A stretch of 64,000 nucleotides of DNA from Ereboglobus luteus (GTDB taxonomy: Bacteria > Verrucomicrobiota > Verrucomicrobiia > Opitutales > Opitutaceae), in assembly GCF_003096195.1 (NCBI RefSeq), contig NZ_CP023004.1:225299-289298 (forward strand). The letters are read 5' to 3'. The translations under genes and the position numbers were made by a program. Positions within the stretch are counted from its first letter, which is position 1. Each line of letters begins with the position of its first letter. Below, piece after piece: positions 17,807 to 27,298 of the stretch. The notes below the pieces were generated by a model that was given only the letters and a program-made list of their open reading frames with translations, did not search any database and was not told where the DNA came from.

Positions 17807-19957
17807 ATGGCTTACTCAGATCCAGTCAAGGAGAGTGCACCGCTGCCCGCGTTTCTGCAAACGCTCAACCTGCGCAAGGCTCTCATACTCCTCATCCTCG
17901 CACTCGTCGTCATCACGACCATCGCGGTCACGGCATTCCTGCCCAAATGGTATCGCTCCAAGGCGTCCATTCGCGTGCTCAAGATCGGCACGACCAGCGC
18001 CGTATTCCAGGCGCAAAGCAACGACTACTACGATCCCTACTTCGTGCAGGACCAGCTGCGCACGATCAAGTCACCCAAAATCATCAACCCCGTCATCGAG
18101 CGCCTAAAGCTCAACGAAAAACTCGCCGCCGTGCTCGAAATCCCCGGGCCGCTCCCCGTTGATTTCACCTACGATTACCTCATCAAAAAACGCATCGTCT
18201 CCGTCGAGTCGCCAAAAACATCCTCCATTGTTGAAATCACAATCGACACCCGCGACCCGGCGCTCTCCGCCGCCATCGCCAATGAGATAGTCGGCGTTTA
18301 TACCGAAGATCGGATCAACCTCGCCACCGCCGCGCAAAAAGCCGACCTCGCCGAACTCAACAACCAGCTCGCCGCGCAGGAAAAAATCGTCATCGCCCAG
18401 CGCGACACCGTCGAACGCCTCCGCGCGGAACTCAGCATCTCCGGCATCGACCTCACGAATCCGCGCAACAACAGCATGGAAATCGAACGCCTCCGCCAAA
18501 TGCAAAGCACGCTCGTCGCGCTCACCGTGGACGCCAACAGTCTCAAAACCCGCTACGAAAGCTTCCGCGACATTCCGCCCGACAAACGCCTCTCGCTCGT
18601 CAACGCGCAACTCATCGAGGACCCCGGCACCCAGCGCCTCCAGCAAATCTACCTCGAGGCCGAGCAAAACGTCACCAAGCTTTCCGCCCGCCTCGGCGAG
18701 GCGCACCCCGAGATGATCGTCGCCCGCGAAAATCTTTCGAAAATCAAAACCCAGCTCGAGGCGCAACTCACCGGCTACGAGTTCACGCTCAAAAGCAAGG
18801 CCGAGGAAGCCGAGGCGCGCGTCACCGAGCTCAAGAAACAGCTCGAGGAAGCCAAGGCGTCCCAAATTGAAAACGCCTCCAAGCGCATGCGCCCGTTCGA
18901 GGAAGCCATGCAAAAACTCGACGAGGCCACGCGCCTCTACACCACCTTCAAGCTCACCCTGCGCCAGCGCGAAATCGACTACAACCAGCCCAAGCGCCCC
19001 GTCGAAATCCTCAGCAAGGCCGAACCCAAGCTCGAGCCTGAGCGCCCCAGCTGGCCGATCAACATCACCTTCGCGATCCTTTTCGGCGTCGTGCTCGGCA
19101 TCGGCACCGCGCTGCTGATCGACATGTTCGACGCCAGCTTCCGCAGCGTGGCCGACGTGGAACGCCGCCTCCAGCGCCCCGTGCTCGGCGTCATTCCCTC
19201 GTCACTCACCGCGCGCAAGCCCGCCGAGGAGCCGCTCGACCCCGCGGAGGACGAACCCTTCCGCGTCCTGCAAACAAACATCACCCTCGCCCTGCGCAAC
19301 AAACCCTCGCACGGCGCGCAAACGCTCGTGATGCTCTCCGCCGGCCCCGGCGAAGGCAAGTCGACCACGCTCCTCCGCCTCGCCCGCGCAATGGGCGCCG
19401 CCGGCGAGCGCGTTCTCCTCATCGACGCCGACCTGCGCCGTCCCACGCAGCACCGCCTTTTCAACGTCGCCAAGACCCCCGGCCTCGCCGACCTGCTGCA
19501 AAGCAAGGTCACGCTCGACCAATGCCGCAGCCGCAACATCGCGCCCGGACTCGACTTCATCCCCAGCGGCACGATCAGCGGTTTCACGCTCAGCCTTTTC
19601 TACGCCGACCGCCTCAAGGAAATCCTGGCCGACCTGCGCACGCAATACGACCGCATCGTGTTCGACGCGCCGCCCATAATCGGCGTGAGCGATTCCGCCG
19701 TGATCACGAGCCTGATCGACCACGTGCTCCTGCTCATCCAGTATCGCCGCAATCCGCTCAGCATGGTGCTCCGCGCGCAGCAAACCATCCTCGGACTCGA
19801 CAAGGAAATCCTCGGCGTGGTGCTCAACCGCGTCCCGAAAAACGCCGGCGCGGACTATGCCTATTACAGCAAAAACTACGCGTATTACGGCTCAAAAAGC
19901 GCCCGCACCCGCGACAAGACAGCGGGCGATACAATCAATTTTTCGGAAAAGAAATAA
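17807..19957 (+). CDS. Wzc-like polysaccharide co-polymerase / BY-kinase
   Basis: Inner-membrane protein controlling polysaccharide chain length and export. It has TM1 at about 26-46, a periplasmic Wzz region with long coiled-coil (about 180-390), and TM2 at about 418-440. A cytoplasmic tyrosine-kinase domain follows: Walker A PGEGKSTT near 515, Walker A' LLIDADLRRP near 540, and Walker B IVFDAPP near 617. A tyrosine cluster YAYYSKNYAYYG near 683-696 is the usual autophosphorylation tail. Length of 716 is normal. No wza, wzx or glycosyltransferase genes are next to it, so it is an orphan here. A repeat-like palindrome follows the stop. Confidence 0.92.
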   Translation: MAYSDPVKESAPLPAFLQTLNLRKALILLILALVVITTIAVTAFLPKWYRSKASIRVLKIGTTSAVFQAQSNDYYDPYFVQDQLRTIKSPKIINPVIERLKLNEKLAAVLEIPGPLPVDFTYDYLIKKRIVSVESPKTSSIVEITIDTRDPALSAAIANEIVGVYTEDRINLATAAQKADLAELNNQLAAQEKIVIAQRDTVERLRAELSISGIDLTNPRNNSMEIERLRQMQSTLVALTVDANSLKTRYESFRDIPPDKRLSLVNAQLIEDPGTQRLQQIYLEAEQNVTKLSARLGEAHPEMIVARENLSKIKTQLEAQLTGYEFTLKSKAEEAEARVTELKKQLEEAKASQIENASKRMRPFEEAMQKLDEATRLYTTFKLTLRQREIDYNQPKRPVEILSKAEPKLEPERPSWPINITFAILFGVVLGIGTALLIDMFDASFRSVADVERRLQRPVLGVIPSSLTARKPAEEPLDPAEDEPFRVLQTNITLALRNKPSHGAQTLVMLSAGPGEGKSTTLLRLARAMGAAGERVLLIDADLRRPTQHRLFNVAKTPGLADLLQSKVTLDQCRSRNIAPGLDFIPSGTISGFTLSLFYADRLKEILADLRTQYDRIVFDAPPIIGVSDSAVITSLIDHVLLLIQYRRNPLSMVLRAQQTILGLDKEILGVVLNRVPKNAGADYAYYSKNYAYYGSKSARTRDKTAGDTINFSEKK

Positions 19958-19987
19958 ACAGGAGTTTCTGCTGTGAGATATTGGCAG

Positions 19988-20033
19988 GGTGAGCCGTTCA
20001 CTATCCCGGCTCACCGGGACGGTTCGCCCTACC
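19988..20033. repeat. Intergenic inverted repeat related to the 53.4 kb palindrome
   Basis: GGTGAGCCG (19988-19996) and CGGCTCACC (20007-20015) are exact inverted arms. The segment from 20007 to 20033 ends in GGTTCGCCCTACC and closely matches the right arm of the repeat at 53377-53457, with CGGCTCA and TTCGCCCTACC shared. It lies between the convergent Wzc-like and cinA genes, where it may also help termination. Confidence 0.7.
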
Positions 20034-20052
20034 TTCAAATAACACCGCGTTT

Positions 20053-21318
20053 TTATGACTGGGTGTTTTTTTCTTTTAACAACTCCCGACGCAGCCAGTC
20101 GAGCGCGGCGGTAAGGGCGCGCTGGCGGAGGGCGAGCGGCGGACCGGGATAGGTCACGGTTTTGGCCCATGCGCCATGCGGTGAATACATGCCGATGTGA
20201 ACCGGGCCGCCGTGTTCGTTGCCGGCGCGCGAATTGTATTCAAATCCTGTTATCGCGAGCGCGTAGTCGGCGCCCATGCGCTCGGCGGCGCCGGTCGCCA
20301 TCGCGATGGCCCCCTCGTCGCTCGCGCCGTCGTGCTGGAGCAGCACTTCCTCCGGCACGTCGATGAGCTGCATTTTCGATTCGTGCGTATGGCAGACGGC
20401 GGCGCCCGCAAAAAAATGATTCAACTCGGGAATGTCGTTGAAGCAGTTTGCGAGCATTCCGCCGGTGGCGTCCTCGGCGATGGCCAGCAGTCTCTTGTTG
20501 GCGACGAGCAGGCGCGCCACGACCCGGGGCAGTTCATCGTGGCCGACGCACAACAGATTCTCGCCGAGCTGCGCCGTGCATTCGCATGCGATGTTTTCAA
20601 GCTGCGTGCGCGAAAGCAAACCGCCGGGCGAGCTGATGCGGCAATCCACCGCGCCGGGATGCGCGCAATACGCCACGCTCAGCCTCGCGGGATCGGATGC
20701 GCCATGACTGTCAAAGACGGGCTGCAATTTTGTTTCGAGAAGCGATTCGCCGACGCCGATTGTGCGCATTTGCACATACGCCTCCTCGCCCGCGATGAAA
20801 CCGAGGCGCGCGAGGCGCGGCATCACCTGCTCGGTGAACATGGGGCGCAGCTCGTTTGGAGGGCCGGGCAGCATGCAAAGCACCTTGCCATCCTGTTCGA
20901 CCCAGAGGCCGGGCGCGGTGCCGTTCGGATTGTGCAAAATCTCGGCGCGCTCGGGACGCTGGGCCTGCTTGAGATTGTTCGCCGTCATGCACATCCCGAA
21001 ACGTTCGAATCGCTCGCGAAGGGCGCGCTCCACATTTTCGTCGTGCACGAGTTTTTGGCCGAGTTCCCGCGCGACGGCCTCGCGCGTGCGGTCGTCGCAA
21101 GTGGGTCCGAGCCCGCCGGTCGTGATGACCACGTCGGCGGCGCGCCAGCTTTCGGCAAACTGCCGCGCGATCGCGCCGGCGTCGTCGCCCAAGGTGATGT
21201 TGCGTTGCAGCATCACACCGCGCCGGGCGAGTTGCGAACCGATGAATGTGACGTGGCTGTTGCCAACCAAGCCGAGCAGCAATTCGTCGCCAAGGGTAAG
21301 AAGTTCAAAATGTCGCAT
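20053..21318 (-). CDS. cinA: CinA-like protein (MoCF domain plus divergent CinA-C domain)
   Basis: N-terminal MoCF-type domain (about 1-170) with LTLGDELLLG, VVITTGGLGPTCDDRT and CMLPGPPNELRPMF, as in CinA NMN/ADP-ribose pyrophosphatase-like domains. The C-terminal CinA-C domain (about 265-415) is the NMN deamidase (PncC) family. However, the usual AES(C/T)TGG is AEDATGG here, so the catalytic Ser is Asp. The usual Tyr before the Lys is His (VCHTHESK), and the glycine-rich TGxAGP loop reads TGFEYNSRAGNEHGG. The C-terminal activity may therefore be lost or changed. Length of 421 is typical. ATG at 21318. Confidence 0.88.
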   Translation of the reverse strand: MRHFELLTLGDELLLGLVGNSHVTFIGSQLARRGVMLQRNITLGDDAGAIARQFAESWRAADVVITTGGLGPTCDDRTREAVARELGQKLVHDENVERALRERFERFGMCMTANNLKQAQRPERAEILHNPNGTAPGLWVEQDGKVLCMLPGPPNELRPMFTEQVMPRLARLGFIAGEEAYVQMRTIGVGESLLETKLQPVFDSHGASDPARLSVAYCAHPGAVDCRISSPGGLLSRTQLENIACECTAQLGENLLCVGHDELPRVVARLLVANKRLLAIAEDATGGMLANCFNDIPELNHFFAGAAVCHTHESKMQLIDVPEEVLLQHDGASDEGAIAMATGAAERMGADYALAITGFEYNSRAGNEHGGPVHIGMYSPHGAWAKTVTYPGPPLALRQRALTAALDWLRRELLKEKNTQS

Positions 21319-21507
21319 GGGAAAGACTCAAACGAACATGCTAATCGCAAACGTGGAAATCTCAAATTGCAAAAGACGATTTTGATTGGCCCCGCCAATC
21401 TCACAATTGGTCCCTGGCGAAAATACTAGCAACGCCCCATCCACGCCAACCTGCAGGCCGTCATTGCCTGATTCAACTGCGTTGCTCGGACGACAGTCAT
21501 GATTAAA

Positions 21508-21972
21508 CTAACAATCTTTCGATTGCTCCAGCTGGCTGCGCATTGCAAATAAGCGAAAAAGATTCCAGCCGGCGACAATGCACGGGCCGGAAAAAACAAC
21601 AGTCGCGGCAAAACGAAAATTTTTGAGGTGCGGGCTATTAATGAGATAAAGAGGAATAATGCCAATGACCACGGCCACCATCCCAAAAAGCAAACCCGCA
21701 GCCACTATCCAAGTCAGCAAAAGCCTTCGGGCAATTCTCTGCGTAGAAACGTAAATACTGACGACGAGAGCCACAATACCATATACGGATAGAAGATAGG
21801 AAATATGCATCAACATATCAGCCTTTTGAAAAATACCCGCCCAGTAACCCGGGGAAGCATTAGCGGGACCCAAAGCGATAGCAGCAGGCACGTATAAAAA
21901 CGCCCCCAAGCAGAGTATAGTCTGCAAAATAATGCGCGTTCTGCGGCACATGCATGGAGCCGGTGTAGTCAT
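21508..21972 (-). CDS. Hypothetical four-helix membrane protein
   Basis: A ~154-residue protein with four hydrophobic segments (IILQTILCLGAFLYVPAAIA; HISYLLSVYGIVALVVSIY; LLLTWIVAAGLLFGMVAVVI; FAATVVFSGPCIVAGW). The ATG at 21972 is preferred over the TTG at 21987. Codon use and base composition are clearly more AT-rich than the surrounding genes, suggesting later acquisition. I recognise no family. It resembles in general plan, but not clearly in sequence, the small membrane proteins at 33.4-34.2 kb. Confidence 0.55.
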   Translation of the reverse strand: MTTPAPCMCRRTRIILQTILCLGAFLYVPAAIALGPANASPGYWAGIFQKADMLMHISYLLSVYGIVALVVSIYVSTQRIARRLLLTWIVAAGLLFGMVAVVIGIIPLYLINSPHLKNFRFAATVVFSGPCIVAGWNLFRLFAMRSQLEQSKDC

Positions 21973-22172
21973 GTTTGTTTTTGGCAACCAGAATCAAAGA
22001 TTACACATCCATATAAGGATGGTGAAACGGTTGGCTATCTTGATTTTTTCGGGCTTGTATTCGTTTGCGAGACATTATCTCCAATTACGAGCGCTTGGTT
22101 TGGGATTTGAATATTTGCCGGTTGAGATTTCTTTGGAATTTGGGATTTTGAGATTCGAAATTTCCCAAACAG

Positions 22173-23666
22173 ATGCCATCAAACGCCACAGATAGCAACG
22201 AGCCCTTGGGCTTGAAGGGGAAGGTGCGCCGCCTTCCCAACAAGCCGGGCGTGTATCTGATGAAGGACCGGCTCGGGCGAATCCTTTACGTTGGCAAGGC
22301 AAAGAACCTGAAAAAGCGCGTCTCGTCGTATTTCACGCCCTCGCGCGCCGCGATGATCACACAGCCGAAAATCCGCGCGCTCATCGGCCTGATCGCCGAC
22401 TTCGACACAATCGAGGTGAAATCCGAGCCCGAGGCGCTTCTGCTCGAGGGGCGCCTCATTAAACAGTGGAAGCCAAAATACAACACGGACTTCATTGACG
22501 ACAAACGCTTCCTGCTCGTGCGCGTCGACCCTCGCGAGGAGCTGCCGCGCATCCGCCTCACGCGCATCCGCAAGGACTCCGTTTCGCGCTACTTCGGCCC
22601 GTTCGCGCACTCAGGCCCGCTGCGAAAAACACTCGCGCAAATGCGCCGCCAGTTCGGCGTGCTGCTCGCCGACTCGTCACCGCAAAAACTTCCCGACGGG
22701 CGCTGGCAGCTCTACGACGACATCCGCCAGGAAATCTACGGCGAGCACGCCAACATCGTCACCGCCGATGAATACCGCGCCCGTGTTGACGCCGCGTGCA
22801 CGTTTCTCGAGGGCAAGTCGCGCGAATGGCTTGAAATCCTGCGCGGCGAAATGCTCGCCGCCGCCGGCAAACACAATTTCGAAAAGGCCGCCGAGTTGCG
22901 CGACATTGTTTTTGCGCTCGAAAAAACGCTCCAGCCCGCGCGCCGTTTCGAGCGCGAGCAAAGCGTGATCCACACCGACGCCGCCGCGCTCGCCTCGCTG
23001 CAAAGCGCGCTCGACCTGCCCGCGCCGCCCGCGCACATGGAGTGTTTCGACATCTCGCACATTTCGGGCACGTTTGTCGTCGCCTCGTGCGTGCACTTCA
23101 CCGACGGACGGCCCGACAAAAACAACTACCGCCGTTTCCGCATAAAGAGTTTCATGGGCAACGACGACTTTCGCGCGATGGAGGAAGTCGTGGGGCGGCG
23201 TTACTCGCGCCTGCACGGCGAGGACAGGGCGTTCCCGAATCTCATCGTGATCGACGGCGGTCGCGGCCAGGTTGCCGCCGCGCTGAAGGCGTTTGTCGCG
23301 ATCGACATTGAGCCGCCCGCAATCATCGGCCTCGCCAAAAAACACGAGACGATCATTTTCCCCGACACGCGGCCGCCGCTGAACCTGCCGCTCACGCACC
23401 CGGGGTTGCAGTTGCTGCAGCGCATGCGCGACGAGGCGCACCGCTTCGCCAACACCTACAACGCCGACCTGCGCTCAAAAAAAATCCGCGAAAGCGTGCT
23501 CGACGATTTTCCCGGCATGGGCGAGGTGCGCCGCGCCGCGCTCATGTCGCATTTCGGTGACATCGACAAACTGCGCGCCGCAAGCGTGGAGCGCATCACG
23601 GAGGTCGATGGATTCGGCGAAAAGATGGCGACGGATTTGTGGGCGTTTTTGCATCCGGAGGGATGA
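22173..23666 (+). CDS. uvrC: Excinuclease ABC subunit C (short form without Cys cluster)
   Basis: Makes the dual incisions in nucleotide excision repair after UvrA/UvrB load on damage. It has a GIY-YIG domain (about 24-105: KPGVYLMKD, ILYVGKAKNLKKRV). A UVR motif at about 225-260 contacts UvrB. An RNase H-like nuclease follows, with MECFDISHISGT and VIDGGRGQV supplying catalytic acids and RMRDEAHRFA following. The C-terminal helix-hairpin-helix pair includes DDFPGMGEVRRAALMSHFG. At 497 residues it is ~100 shorter than E. coli UvrC. The region after FGPFAHSGPLRKTL lacks the usual four cysteines that bind an iron-sulfur cluster. Confidence 0.94.
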   Translation: MPSNATDSNEPLGLKGKVRRLPNKPGVYLMKDRLGRILYVGKAKNLKKRVSSYFTPSRAAMITQPKIRALIGLIADFDTIEVKSEPEALLLEGRLIKQWKPKYNTDFIDDKRFLLVRVDPREELPRIRLTRIRKDSVSRYFGPFAHSGPLRKTLAQMRRQFGVLLADSSPQKLPDGRWQLYDDIRQEIYGEHANIVTADEYRARVDAACTFLEGKSREWLEILRGEMLAAAGKHNFEKAAELRDIVFALEKTLQPARRFEREQSVIHTDAAALASLQSALDLPAPPAHMECFDISHISGTFVVASCVHFTDGRPDKNNYRRFRIKSFMGNDDFRAMEEVVGRRYSRLHGEDRAFPNLIVIDGGRGQVAAALKAFVAIDIEPPAIIGLAKKHETIIFPDTRPPLNLPLTHPGLQLLQRMRDEAHRFANTYNADLRSKKIRESVLDDFPGMGEVRRAALMSHFGDIDKLRAASVERITEVDGFGEKMATDLWAFLHPEG

Positions 23667-23695
23667 CCGGAGCAGCGGGCAAAAAGCGCGACGCC

Positions 23696-23938
23696 TTATT
23701 TCCTGATCGCGGAACGGGGCGGAGTTTGCGCGCGGCGCGCGGCGCGCCAGCCTTCGCGGTGCTTGCGAATCCAGTCGAGCAATGCGCGCTCAAACCCAAT
23801 GTCATAGCCGAGGCGCTCGGATTCGAGCCATTTGTGGCGCAGTATCTCCTCACGCTCCGCCAGAAATTCCTGATACAAAGAGGATCGCTTCACAAAATCT
23901 TGTGATCGCTCTGACCTGTTTGACTGGAGAGTTGTCAT
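23696..23938 (-). CDS. Small conserved-looking hypothetical protein
   Basis: An 80-residue, strongly charged protein. The core EREEILRHKWLESERLGYDI followed by GFERALLDWIRKHREGWRAAR looks like a compact helical domain with alternating acid/base residues, and I believe this pattern recurs in other bacteria, without a known function. It is convergent with uvrC, 29 bp from its stop. No signal peptide or membrane segment. Confidence 0.6.
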   Translation of the reverse strand: MTTLQSNRSERSQDFVKRSSLYQEFLAEREEILRHKWLESERLGYDIGFERALLDWIRKHREGWRAARRAQTPPRSAIRK

Positions 23939-23955
23939 GACGAACCGGACTGAAA

Positions 23956-24025
23956 ATTAAAAATTGGACGAACGTGCCGCCGGCATCCCCGATCGGTTTT
24001 GCCGAGCGTTTGGTTAATTTTTAAT
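23956..24025. repeat. Imperfect inverted repeat in the 23.9-24.3 kb gene-free stretch
   Basis: The 370-bp gap between the 80-residue gene and the DUF4139 terminator contains no convincing gene. AT-rich arms at 23956-23974 (beginning ATTAAAAATT) and 24007-24025 (ending AATTTTTAAT) are imperfect inverted copies, with a GC-rich loop between. The rest of the gap shows nothing I can identify apart from the terminator at 24249-24284. Confidence 0.45.
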
Positions 24026-24248
24026 GAATAATGCGCCGGGTGATTCCACTTGCCAGAAAAATCGCGGCGCGCCGGCTTTTTTTACGCGACAGGCTCCGTG
24101 TGCGCTCGAATGTTTCCACCCGCTGTTTCGCGTCTCGCACGCCTCACAAATTGGACGGGGCCAAAAAGTATTTTGTCGGCAGTGGAGATGGCAGAAAGCA
24201 TTTTCACAAATAGGATGCGCCCGAAGTCGGGCACTCCGAAAACTCGCG

Positions 24249-24284
24249 AAAAAAAACGCAGGGCGGCTTCGGTGAAACCGCCCT
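24249..24284 (-). terminator. Rho-independent terminator for the DUF4139 gene
   Basis: Stem arms AGGGCGGCTTC (24260-24270) and GAAACCGCCCT (24274-24284) pair with one mismatch around a GGT loop. On the minus strand the stem is followed by a run of eight T (complement of 24249-24256). It lies 24 bp past the stop of the minus-strand gene. Confidence 0.85.
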
Positions 24285-24307
24285 GCCCTATCAACTTCTT
24301 TTTGGAA

Positions 24308-26083
24308 TTATTCCAGTCCGGTCACTTGCACATCGCTTGGATATTCGACGCTGAACTTGAGCGGAACCTCGCGTTTTTCGCCAGGCTGAAGGTCGAGGCG
24401 CCACACGAGTTTGCTGTCCTCCTCGCGCGTCACTTCCTTGCCGGGCTTTTCGAGCGTGCCCACGTCCTTCTCGGCGGGCGTGATGAGTTTCACGACGATC
24501 TTTTCGTTGCGCGAAAGCGGAAGCGCCTCCTTGAACACGACGCGCTCGGCGGTCTTTTTGTTGTTTGTGATCGTGACCATGAACTCGTAGGTCACGCGGC
24601 GGCCCTTGCCGGTCAGCCCGGTGTTTTCGGAAAAACGGTTCACAACGCGGCGCTTGATTGCCACGCCCTCGTCGGCGCCGAGCGAGACCTCGAACTTTTC
24701 AGTGGGCATCACCGACTTGAGCGACGAGGTGGAGACAAACGCGTTGTCGAGGAAGATATTCGTCGGCCCTGCGAGGAACGGATACTCGGTTGTGTTTGTG
24801 ACGTAGGCGCTGAGGAACGCCGTCTCCTGCATCGCGGGTGTGGCCTGATACTGGAGTTTGGCGTCGAGTTTGTTGACCGTAATGCTGACTTTCTGCGGCG
24901 TGTTGTCGCTCGGGATGCTCGTGGCAGCGAGGATTTTGAATGTCGCGCTGGTGGTGGACGCGTCCACGCTCGCGGTGGCGATGGCGATGTCCTTGTCGGC
25001 CTTTTCCTCGACGACCATTTCATCGGCGACAACTGCATTAAAGACTTGGGACTCGGCCATTTTCCTTCTGCTCTTCTGCACTTCCATCATGTCGGCCCTC
25101 GCGCGCGGCAGGACAATAGGCTGCGGCACGAACACGTCGAGTATCCACGGGTTGAGGACGGGCGCGGCGCTGCCGAGCGAGGGGCGCGCGGTCGAAAGCG
25201 TGAGCGCGATGTCGTCCCAATCCTCGCCGGTCGCCTGGCGCACGATGCCGAAGTAAGTGAGTTCGACCGCGCGTTCGTCGGAGCGCATGCGCACATCGTA
25301 GGACGGTGACCAGCTGGCATTAGGCACGGTGTAGGCAACGCTGAGATCGAGCGAGCCGGCTTTCGCGGCGGCAACGCGCACCGTGACGGTCTTGTAGCTT
25401 TTATTGTCGGGGCGCGCGCCGCGCATGATCATGTTTAATTGCGAGCGGAGCGTGCCGAGCTTCTTGTTTGTCTCGGCGATTTCGAGGTCGAGCGCCTGCG
25501 TGTCGGCTGCGAGTTTTTCGCGTTTCTCGCCGGAAAACTCCATGAGCTTTTGCAGGTTTTCCAACGACGGAGGCGGCGCGTCGGAACCGCTCGGCGGCGA
25601 GGCGACGATCACGCCCTCAATGCGGTCGAGCAGCTTGGCCTGCTGCTTGAGGACGGCGCCGCGGTCGTTGAGCTTGCGCATGGCCTGCTCGATGCCGGCG
25701 ATTTCCTCCTGAAGGGCGGTGACTCGCGGCAGGTCAACCTCGGCGGCGTTGCTCGTGTAGGTGACGCGCGAGGAAACGTCGAGGATGGTGGCGTCGGCCG
25801 TGCCGCGTCCGTTGACTTGCACGGAGGCGTCGACAAGCGACGCGGGCAGTTTTTCGAGGATGACGTGCGATTCGCCCGCCGGCAGCTCGATGCGCGCGGC
25901 GCGCGTGACGATGGCGCGGTCGGTGTAAACGGTGGCGGCGGTGATTTTTGATTGGGTGGGTGTTGGATTTGTCATGGGTTTTGAAAAGGCGCTTGTGACG
26001 GCGAGCGTCAGGCCGAGCGCGAGTGTGATTGCGCCGGCGGAAACACGATTGCGGGATGGTGGTGTGGTGCGGGTTGTTTTCAT
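24308..26083 (-). CDS. DUF4139 / MuiA-like secreted protein
   Basis: An exported protein of 591 residues with a signal peptide (ITLALGLTLAVTSAFSKP). An N-terminal DUF4140 segment follows: ITAATVYTDRAIVTRAARIEL and LPAGESHVILEKLP. Next is a coiled-coil stretch (about 110-220) and a large beta-rich DUF4139 region containing ELTYFGIVRQATGEDWDDI and LSTARP. The end is RVVFKEALPLSRNEKIVVKL followed by LDLQPGEKREVPLKFSVEYP. The family includes the so-called mucoidy inhibitor A proteins; the biochemical role is unknown. It stands alone with its own terminator. Confidence 0.85.
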   Translation of the reverse strand: MKTTRTTPPSRNRVSAGAITLALGLTLAVTSAFSKPMTNPTPTQSKITAATVYTDRAIVTRAARIELPAGESHVILEKLPASLVDASVQVNGRGTADATILDVSSRVTYTSNAAEVDLPRVTALQEEIAGIEQAMRKLNDRGAVLKQQAKLLDRIEGVIVASPPSGSDAPPPSLENLQKLMEFSGEKREKLAADTQALDLEIAETNKKLGTLRSQLNMIMRGARPDNKSYKTVTVRVAAAKAGSLDLSVAYTVPNASWSPSYDVRMRSDERAVELTYFGIVRQATGEDWDDIALTLSTARPSLGSAAPVLNPWILDVFVPQPIVLPRARADMMEVQKSRRKMAESQVFNAVVADEMVVEEKADKDIAIATASVDASTTSATFKILAATSIPSDNTPQKVSITVNKLDAKLQYQATPAMQETAFLSAYVTNTTEYPFLAGPTNIFLDNAFVSTSSLKSVMPTEKFEVSLGADEGVAIKRRVVNRFSENTGLTGKGRRVTYEFMVTITNNKKTAERVVFKEALPLSRNEKIVVKLITPAEKDVGTLEKPGKEVTREEDSKLVWRLDLQPGEKREVPLKFSVEYPSDVQVTGLE

Positions 26084-26293
26084 GTTGGTGATGTTGATAA
26101 GCGGTTCGGGTTTTGCCTAAAAGTGTGCGCGCAGAATATCGGAAACCGGCGGAGGGATTGTCAGCGGGGCGTCAGCCATTTGTAAGGAAAATGTCATGCG
26201 ATTGGAAAAAATCCCCGCGGTTCCAAAATGTATTTATGAACACGGATGAGCCCTTGAGGTCTCACGCTGCAATCTTCACACTTATTGTTTTAC

Positions 26294-27190
26294 ATGAAAA
26301 CCCGCCCACTCGCACCGCTTGCAGCGTTTCTTATCGCCGTGTTCGCGTCACTTCACGCGCACGCCCAAACCACCTCGGCCACATTTCATCCTTCACTGCT
26401 TGAAAGTCTTTCCGCGTCCTACTCGTATTCGGGGAAATCCGGCTACAAGCACAACGAGACTTCCGGCGAGACGTCGGTCAATAATTTCAGCCTGAGCGCG
26501 TCGGGACGCCTGGCGCTCGGCAAGGCGACATTCCTCGGGTTCGGCGCCGCGTTCTCGATAAACGAAATCGACTCCGACGACTCCGTGCCGACGCCGGAGC
26601 GCCTTGGCGAAATCACCGCGAACATCGGCATCACGCAGGTGTTTTCGGAGAAATGGCGCGGGGCAATTTTTGCGCGTCCCGGGTATTACGGCGATTTTGA
26701 GCACTACACATGGCGCACAATCAATGTGCCCGTGATGGCAATCGCCAACTACACACAGTCCAACGGCACAATGTGGGCTTTCGGCGTGAGCGTGAATCCG
26801 TTCGGCGAATATCCAGTGCTGCCGGTGGTGAGCATGCGGTGCGCGCTTGCAGAGAACTGGTCGCTCAATCTCGGATTTCCGCGCATCGGCGTGATGTGGC
26901 AGGCAACGAAGGCGCTCGAACTCGGTCTCGGCGCCACCGCGCAAGGCGGCGGTTATCGCACCACAAAAGCCCCGGGGAAAACCAACCGCGCCGACCTGGC
27001 CAACACTTACGTGAACTATCGCGAAATACGCGTCGGCATGAACGCCTCGTATAAAGTCGCCCGCCGAGTGAGCCTGTCACTCGAAGCCGGCTGGATGGTC
27101 GACCGGCGTTTTGATTATCACGACATTGATTACGAGCTAAAGGGAAAATCGTCCGCCTACATAACCGCCGGCGTGAATATAAGGATGTGA
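26294..27190 (+). CDS. Outer-membrane beta-barrel-like protein (DUF6268-like)
   Basis: A ~298-residue exported protein. The signal peptide MKTRPLAPLAAFLIAVFASLHAHAQ starts at the ATG at 26294. The mature part alternates short beta strands with aromatic girdle residues (SLSASYSYSGKSGY, FLGFGAAFSINEIDSD, GYYGDFEHYTW) and ends AYITAGVNIRM, consistent with an outer-membrane barrel of about 10-12 strands. Its role is unknown. The native-composition chromosome resumes its island boundary just after this stop. Confidence 0.7.
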   Translation: MKTRPLAPLAAFLIAVFASLHAHAQTTSATFHPSLLESLSASYSYSGKSGYKHNETSGETSVNNFSLSASGRLALGKATFLGFGAAFSINEIDSDDSVPTPERLGEITANIGITQVFSEKWRGAIFARPGYYGDFEHYTWRTINVPVMAIANYTQSNGTMWAFGVSVNPFGEYPVLPVVSMRCALAENWSLNLGFPRIGVMWQATKALELGLGATAQGGGYRTTKAPGKTNRADLANTYVNYREIRVGMNASYKVARRVSLSLEAGWMVDRRFDYHDIDYELKGKSSAYITAGVNIRM

Positions 27191-27298
27191 TGGCCAGAGC
27201 GCATGCATGGACTTTTGTTCATCCAGCGCACACTTGGTTACCATGTGTAAAAATTGGTATTATTCATGGAGCTATAGAAGGCTGAAAGGCTTCAATTT

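Noticed and set aside
24050-25309. A 419-codon plus-strand open frame over the DUF4139 gene
   Set aside because: The minus-strand protein is a good family match with its own terminator; the plus-strand text is a shadow.
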